A stretch of DNA of 9,607 nucleotides from positions 1 to 9,607 of the forward strand of contig VXZL01000458.1 of the NCBI GenBank assembly GCA_009845505.1, written 5' to 3'. This DNA comes from Candidatus Poribacteria bacterium (GTDB taxonomy: Bacteria; Poribacteria; WGA-4E; WGA-3G). Positions within the stretch are counted from its first letter, which is position 1. The number at the start of each line of letters is the position of its first letter. Positions 6,777 to 9,607 of the stretch are shown in pieces. Made by a program: the position numbers and the translations under genes. The notes beneath the pieces are model-generated. The model was not told the origin of the DNA, made no database searches, and was given only the letters and a program-made list of their open reading frames with translations.

Positions 6777-8825
6777 TTACTTCCTTATCAGCATTTTTCG
6801 GGTAGCAGCGAAGTCGCCTGCGGTGAGGGTGTAAAAATAGACTCCACTTGCAACAGGCTCTCCGTTTTGGTTTCTACCATCCCAATAGGCTGCGCGGCTC
6901 CGACTTTGATAGATACCTGCGGGTTGGTATCCTAAGGCTAAAGTTTGAATTAACTGCCCATTTGTGGCATAAATGTGTAATGTGACTTTGGCGGGTGCCG
7001 CGAGTTGATAGGGTATCCACGTTTCTGGATTAGAGGGGTTGGGGTAATTCGGTAGTAAGTTAGTGGTGGTTGGAAGGATGGCAGCGGGTGCGGCAGTGCC
7101 TGGTGTCATGCCTATATCTGTCGCGAGTACCAGTTCTATCGGATGTGCTAAACCCGTAACGACGTTTTGGATATTCTTCCCGTTGAGATTTGCCCGTTGG
7201 ATTTTCCCTGCGGCGTTCGTCCAGTACACTTTCCTTCCATTAATATCCACAGCGATTCCCAGGGGTACGCTTTTTAATGTAGCAAGCGTTTGAAGGTTTG
7301 TGCCATCAAGGTTCGCGCGTTGGATTTTCCCTGCATTCTCGCTTGTCTGTTCTGTCCAATAAAGTTTGTCTGCAGCGACGGTGAGTGCGCCGGGTGTTTG
7401 TAAACCGGTGATAACAGTTTGAACGTTTGAATCGTTGAGGTTTGCCCGTCGGATGCGTTTGTCTGCCTCTGTCCAGTAGAGTTTCCTACCAACGGCATCC
7501 AGAGCGATGTGTCTGGGATCCTCCAAGTTTGTTATAAAATTAGCATTGAAGTTCGCGCCATCCAGGCTTAGTCTCAGGATTTTGCCGTTTGTGTTCGTGG
7601 CATATAGGTTTCTGTCTGTGGGGTCAATTGCGATGTCAAGGGGCAAGCTATAAATCCATCTAACTTGTTGTACATCGGAACCGTCGAGGTTCGCGGATCC
7701 GATTTCACCGCGTTTCTTTCCGCTCTGTTCTATCCAGTAGATTCTGCCTGCGCGCGTATCAATAGCGAGGCTGGTCATGTTCAGAACGCCCAAAGCGACA
7801 TTTTCTGCTGTCTGTTTGGCACTAGCAGGACGATAGAAGCCGCTCGGATCAAGAATATTCACGGACATCTCCGTGCCATGTTTGGCACTGACGAGATGAT
7901 ACAAGCCGCTGGTTTCGCTGTCTATCCAGTATATCGATGGTAGTTCAGGTCCCACACGGTGCAAGATAGGGGTGAGCTGTGTCGGGTCAATATCAATTTT
8001 TAACCTTGGGTTCTGGTCAAGGAGTGTTTGCAGTGGGGTTTTGTCCACAATTGGATTCCCAGCGACGCGCAAGTCGGTAAGATTGCTTAACTGTGTAAGA
8101 GGCGTGAAGTCGCGAATCTGATTATCAGTAAGACCTAAGGTTGATAATTGCGTTAATTTCCTGAGGGGTGTGATGTTGCGAATTTGGTTATTATCCAGTT
8201 TTAAAAGCTCCAAATTCGTTAATTTCCTGAGGGGTGTGATGTTGCGAATTTGGTTACTTGGGAGGATTAAGCGTCTGAGTTGTGTCAATTCCCCCAGGGG
8301 TGTGATATCGTTAATGTGACTGTACCAGAAATCAAGACTGATTAAATCCTTTAACCTTGTGAGTATGGAGAGGTCTCGGACTTGATAACCGAATAAACTT
8401 AAACGTTGTAACTGCGTCAATTGTGTAATTGCATCCAGATCCAGTATGGCATTGGGGCCCTGTGATGAAAGCATTAATCCCGTTAGATTTCCCAATTCGG
8501 TGAGGGGTGTGAAGTCGGAAACCTGTTTTGTAACCAGTTTTAAATATGTTAGATTTCTTGCATGCTCTATGCCGGTTAGGCTGCTCACCGGTCTCGAAAG
8601 CCCCAGTTCAGTCAACTGTAGCATATCCCCTTGGGTAATTGGAGATTGCGCTGATAGATTAAGGGTTTCACGCACGATTGCTGCTAAAGTGGCATCCGGT
8701 ATGGATACGGGTGTCGTAGGCTTTTCATTGGTATCCGGTTGGGTTGTTTGGGCAATACTCTTAGGCAAAAATGGTGAGATCTGAAAAATAAAAAGTATGA
8801 AGAGCGCAAATAGTTTTGTTTTCAC
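6777..8825 (-). CDS. Secreted LRR-YWTD propeller protein
   Basis: The 682-residue product is a paralogue of the 1038-residue protein in this window but lacks the metalloprotease. Signal peptide: residues 1-26 (MKTKLFALFILFIFQ..., cleavage near SIA-Q). LRR region: about 38-290, opening with SIPDATLAAIVRETLNL and running in 22-residue units (NQIRNITPLRKLTxLxxLxL). YWTD propeller: about 298-565, with six motifs at 298 (IYWID), 362 (IYWIE), 407 (LYATN, degenerate), 449, 488 and 533. A Pro/Ala/Thr linker leads to a FlgD-like tail (589-682) with NYPNPSNPETWIPYQL, ending TRKMLIRK. The start is a GTG at 8825, supported by GGAG (complement of 8834-8837) 8 nt upstream and by the signal peptide that follows. 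It lies 25 nt after the LamG gene, so the two are probably co-transcribed. The modules suggest extracellular protein binding; no catalytic motif is visible. Confidence 0.87.
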   Translation of the reverse strand: MKTKLFALFILFIFQISPFLPKSIAQTTQPDTNEKPTTPVSIPDATLAAIVRETLNLSAQSPITQGDMLQLTELGLSRPVSSLTGIEHARNLTYLKLVTKQVSDFTPLTELGNLTGLMLSSQGPNAILDLDAITQLTQLQRLSLFGYQVRDLSILTRLKDLISLDFWYSHINDITPLGELTQLRRLILPSNQIRNITPLRKLTNLELLKLDNNQIRNITPLRKLTQLSTLGLTDNQIRDFTPLTQLSNLTDLRVAGNPIVDKTPLQTLLDQNPRLKIDIDPTQLTPILHRVGPELPSIYWIDSETSGLYHLVSAKHGTEMSVNILDPSGFYRPASAKQTAENVALGVLNMTSLAIDTRAGRIYWIEQSGKKRGEIGSANLDGSDVQQVRWIYSLPLDIAIDPTDRNLYATNTNGKILRLSLDGANFNANFITNLEDPRHIALDAVGRKLYWTEADKRIRRANLNDSNVQTVITGLQTPGALTVAADKLYWTEQTSENAGKIQRANLDGTNLQTLATLKSVPLGIAVDINGRKVYWTNAAGKIQRANLNGKNIQNVVTGLAHPIELVLATDIGMTPGTAAPAAILPTTTNLLPNYPNPSNPETWIPYQLAAPAKVTLHIYATNGQLIQTLALGYQPAGIYQSRSRAAYWDGRNQNGEPVASGVYFYTLTAGDFAATRKMLIRK
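7779..7910 (-). repeat. 22-codon tandem duplication in propeller
   Basis: Residues 306-327 and 328-349 of the 682-residue protein are tandem copies (SGLYHLVSAKHG... then SGFYRPASAKQT...). The DNA tract TTTGGCACT recurs 66 nt apart (7815 and 7881). The paralogue at 2055-5171 has a single copy at the matching place (SGFHRF..., residue 675 onward), so this looks like an insertion-type duplication between the first and second YWTD motifs. Confidence 0.65.
8151..8256 (-). repeat. Recently duplicated LRR unit
   Basis: A 40-nt tract (8151-8190) recurs without a mismatch at 8217-8256, offset by 66 nt, which is one 22-residue LRR. It encodes NQIRNITPLRKLT twice (from residues 191 and 213). Neighbouring LRR units agree far less at the DNA level, so this pair duplicated recently or was homogenised. 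Confidence 0.85.
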
Positions 8826-8850
8826 GTATGTATCTCCAAGTTGATTCTTA

Positions 8851-9607
8851 TTATCTCCGGGATTTCATGGATCCCCAGGTTGTCGCCATTTTGTCAGTTG
8901 GGTCGACAGGCATGACTTCCAGAAATTCTTTCAAGCCCATTTTGGAATTACGGAGTGCTTTTATCTCATAAGGGCTGAATCCAGTTTCAAAGAATCCGAG
9001 ATCGTCCATCAGGATACTGCCTTTGATTTCACCATGATAATGTACGCGGATCAGTGCGGAGTTCCCGATAAATCCCAAGTATGAATCAAATTTCTCTCTT
9101 TTGACGAGTTTTCCATCTACGAATAGGTTGAGATAGTTTGCATATTGCGTGAAAGCGATATGGTGCCATCTGTTGTTTGCGACATCTTGTTGGGTGTTGT
9201 CCCATGCGTTTGTGGACATATTTGCCCGAGTCAAACCTCTTTCAAGCGTTCCGATCAAATTGCCGTCTGTATTTACCGTAAGTGCCACCATGCCAGATCG
9301 GTGTTGGGAATCGTTGCTGCCCCATCCCTCTGCGGACATGGAGAATTGGTATTTCTGCTTTCGCATTTTCACCCAAGCGACTATGGAGAATTCGGCACCT
9401 ACAATACTCAGTGATTCATCTTCGTAATAACCACACAAGCATCCCGTGTCTGTAAGTTGTAAGGCATTGCCAATCCTACCTTTGTCAGATATAGTGGCTG
9501 TTATTTCATCGTTCCCCCCGGCCAATTCGGAGTTCCCGCCGAAGTTCAAATGAAATCCTCTGGGCCCACTATCCTGATTATTGTTAAAATAATACACGGC
9601 AATAGTA
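8851..9607 (-). CDS. LamG-fold (concanavalin A-like) protein, 5' end missing
   Basis: The frame is open to the window edge (TIAVYYFNNNQ...), so the true start lies outside. The GTG at 9597 has no special claim to be the start. The 252 visible residues fit a LamG/concanavalin A-like lectin jelly roll. Counting from that GTG: GRIGNALQLTDTG (40-52), FSIVAWVKMRK (70-80), NRWHHIAFTQ with LNLFVDGKLV (142-165), and the closing MDDLGFFETGFSPYEIKAL (197-215), which matches the usual final strand and helix of LamG_3-type domains. The family usually binds glycans or proteins at the cell surface and can accompany hydrolases; any N-terminal partner domain is out of view. After the domain come about 30 residues ending in MATTWGSMKSRR, nearly the same tail as in the 388-residue protein. 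The LRR/propeller gene starts 25 nt downstream, suggesting one transcript. Confidence 0.82.
   Translation of the reverse strand, partial: TIAVYYFNNNQDSGPRGFHLNFGGNSELAGGNDEITATISDKGRIGNALQLTDTGCLCGYYEDESLSIVGAEFSIVAWVKMRKQKYQFSMSAEGWGSNDSQHRSGMVALTVNTDGNLIGTLERGLTRANMSTNAWDNTQQDVANNRWHHIAFTQYANYLNLFVDGKLVKREKFDSYLGFIGNSALIRVHYHGEIKGSILMDDLGFFETGFSPYEIKALRNSKMGLKEFLEVMPVDPTDKMATTWGSMKSRR

Noticed and set aside
6489..6935. Rightward 148-codon open frame
   Set aside because: It starts inside the MITE-like element and runs antisense into the FlgD-like tail of the LRR/propeller gene; its translation has no recognisable domain and no ribosome-binding site.
9145..9427. Two rightward ~90-codon frames opposite the LamG gene
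   Set aside because: They are antisense to clear LamG motifs, overlap each other in different frames and show no domain of their own.

Overview
The window looks like part of a bacterial genome resembling Candidatus Poribacteria or a similar uncultured, surface-protein-rich marine lineage. The grounds are the secreted proteins combining leucine-rich repeats, YWTD beta-propellers and a C-terminal FlgD-like tail containing NYPNPSNPETWIPYQL, a LamG-type protein, and the repeated C-terminal TTWGSMK peptide. This assignment rests on recalled family style, not on a search. Protein-level calls are firmer than the taxonomy.

Layout. The left 2 kb reads rightward. A recognisable sigma70-type promoter (about 95-123) precedes a SixA-like histidine phosphatase (159-656). 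This overlaps by 31 nt a gene for an exported protein made of eight ~55-residue repeats, probably an eight-bladed propeller (626-2020). The rest reads leftward and meets the first pair tail to tail across a 34-nt gap. In transcription order (right to left) the leftward genes are: a LamG-fold protein cut by the window edge (8851-9607); a 682-residue LRR plus YWTD-propeller protein (6777-8825); a 388-residue exported protein of unknown function with a Gln/Pro-rich middle (5207-6373); and a 1038-residue metzincin protease fused to LRRs, a YWTD propeller and the FlgD-like tail (2055-5171). Gaps are 25 nt, about 400 nt and 35 nt.

The ~400-nt gap holds a 132-bp MITE-like element with 18-bp terminal inverted repeats (6445-6576), plus a stretch with an imperfect hairpin and no gene.

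How the genes may work together. All four leftward products look exported and consist of binding or adhesion modules. Two share one C-terminal tail (FlgD-like) and the other two share another (TTWGSMK plus basic residues), so the cluster may encode a cell-surface or secreted set sorted by two different tail signals. The two LRR/propeller proteins are paralogues. They are nearly identical over the propeller and tail, in places at the DNA level, but diverge in the LRR region, and only one carries the protease. Recent repeat-unit duplications are visible inside the 682-residue protein. No CRISPR array, rRNA, tRNA or phage gene was seen.
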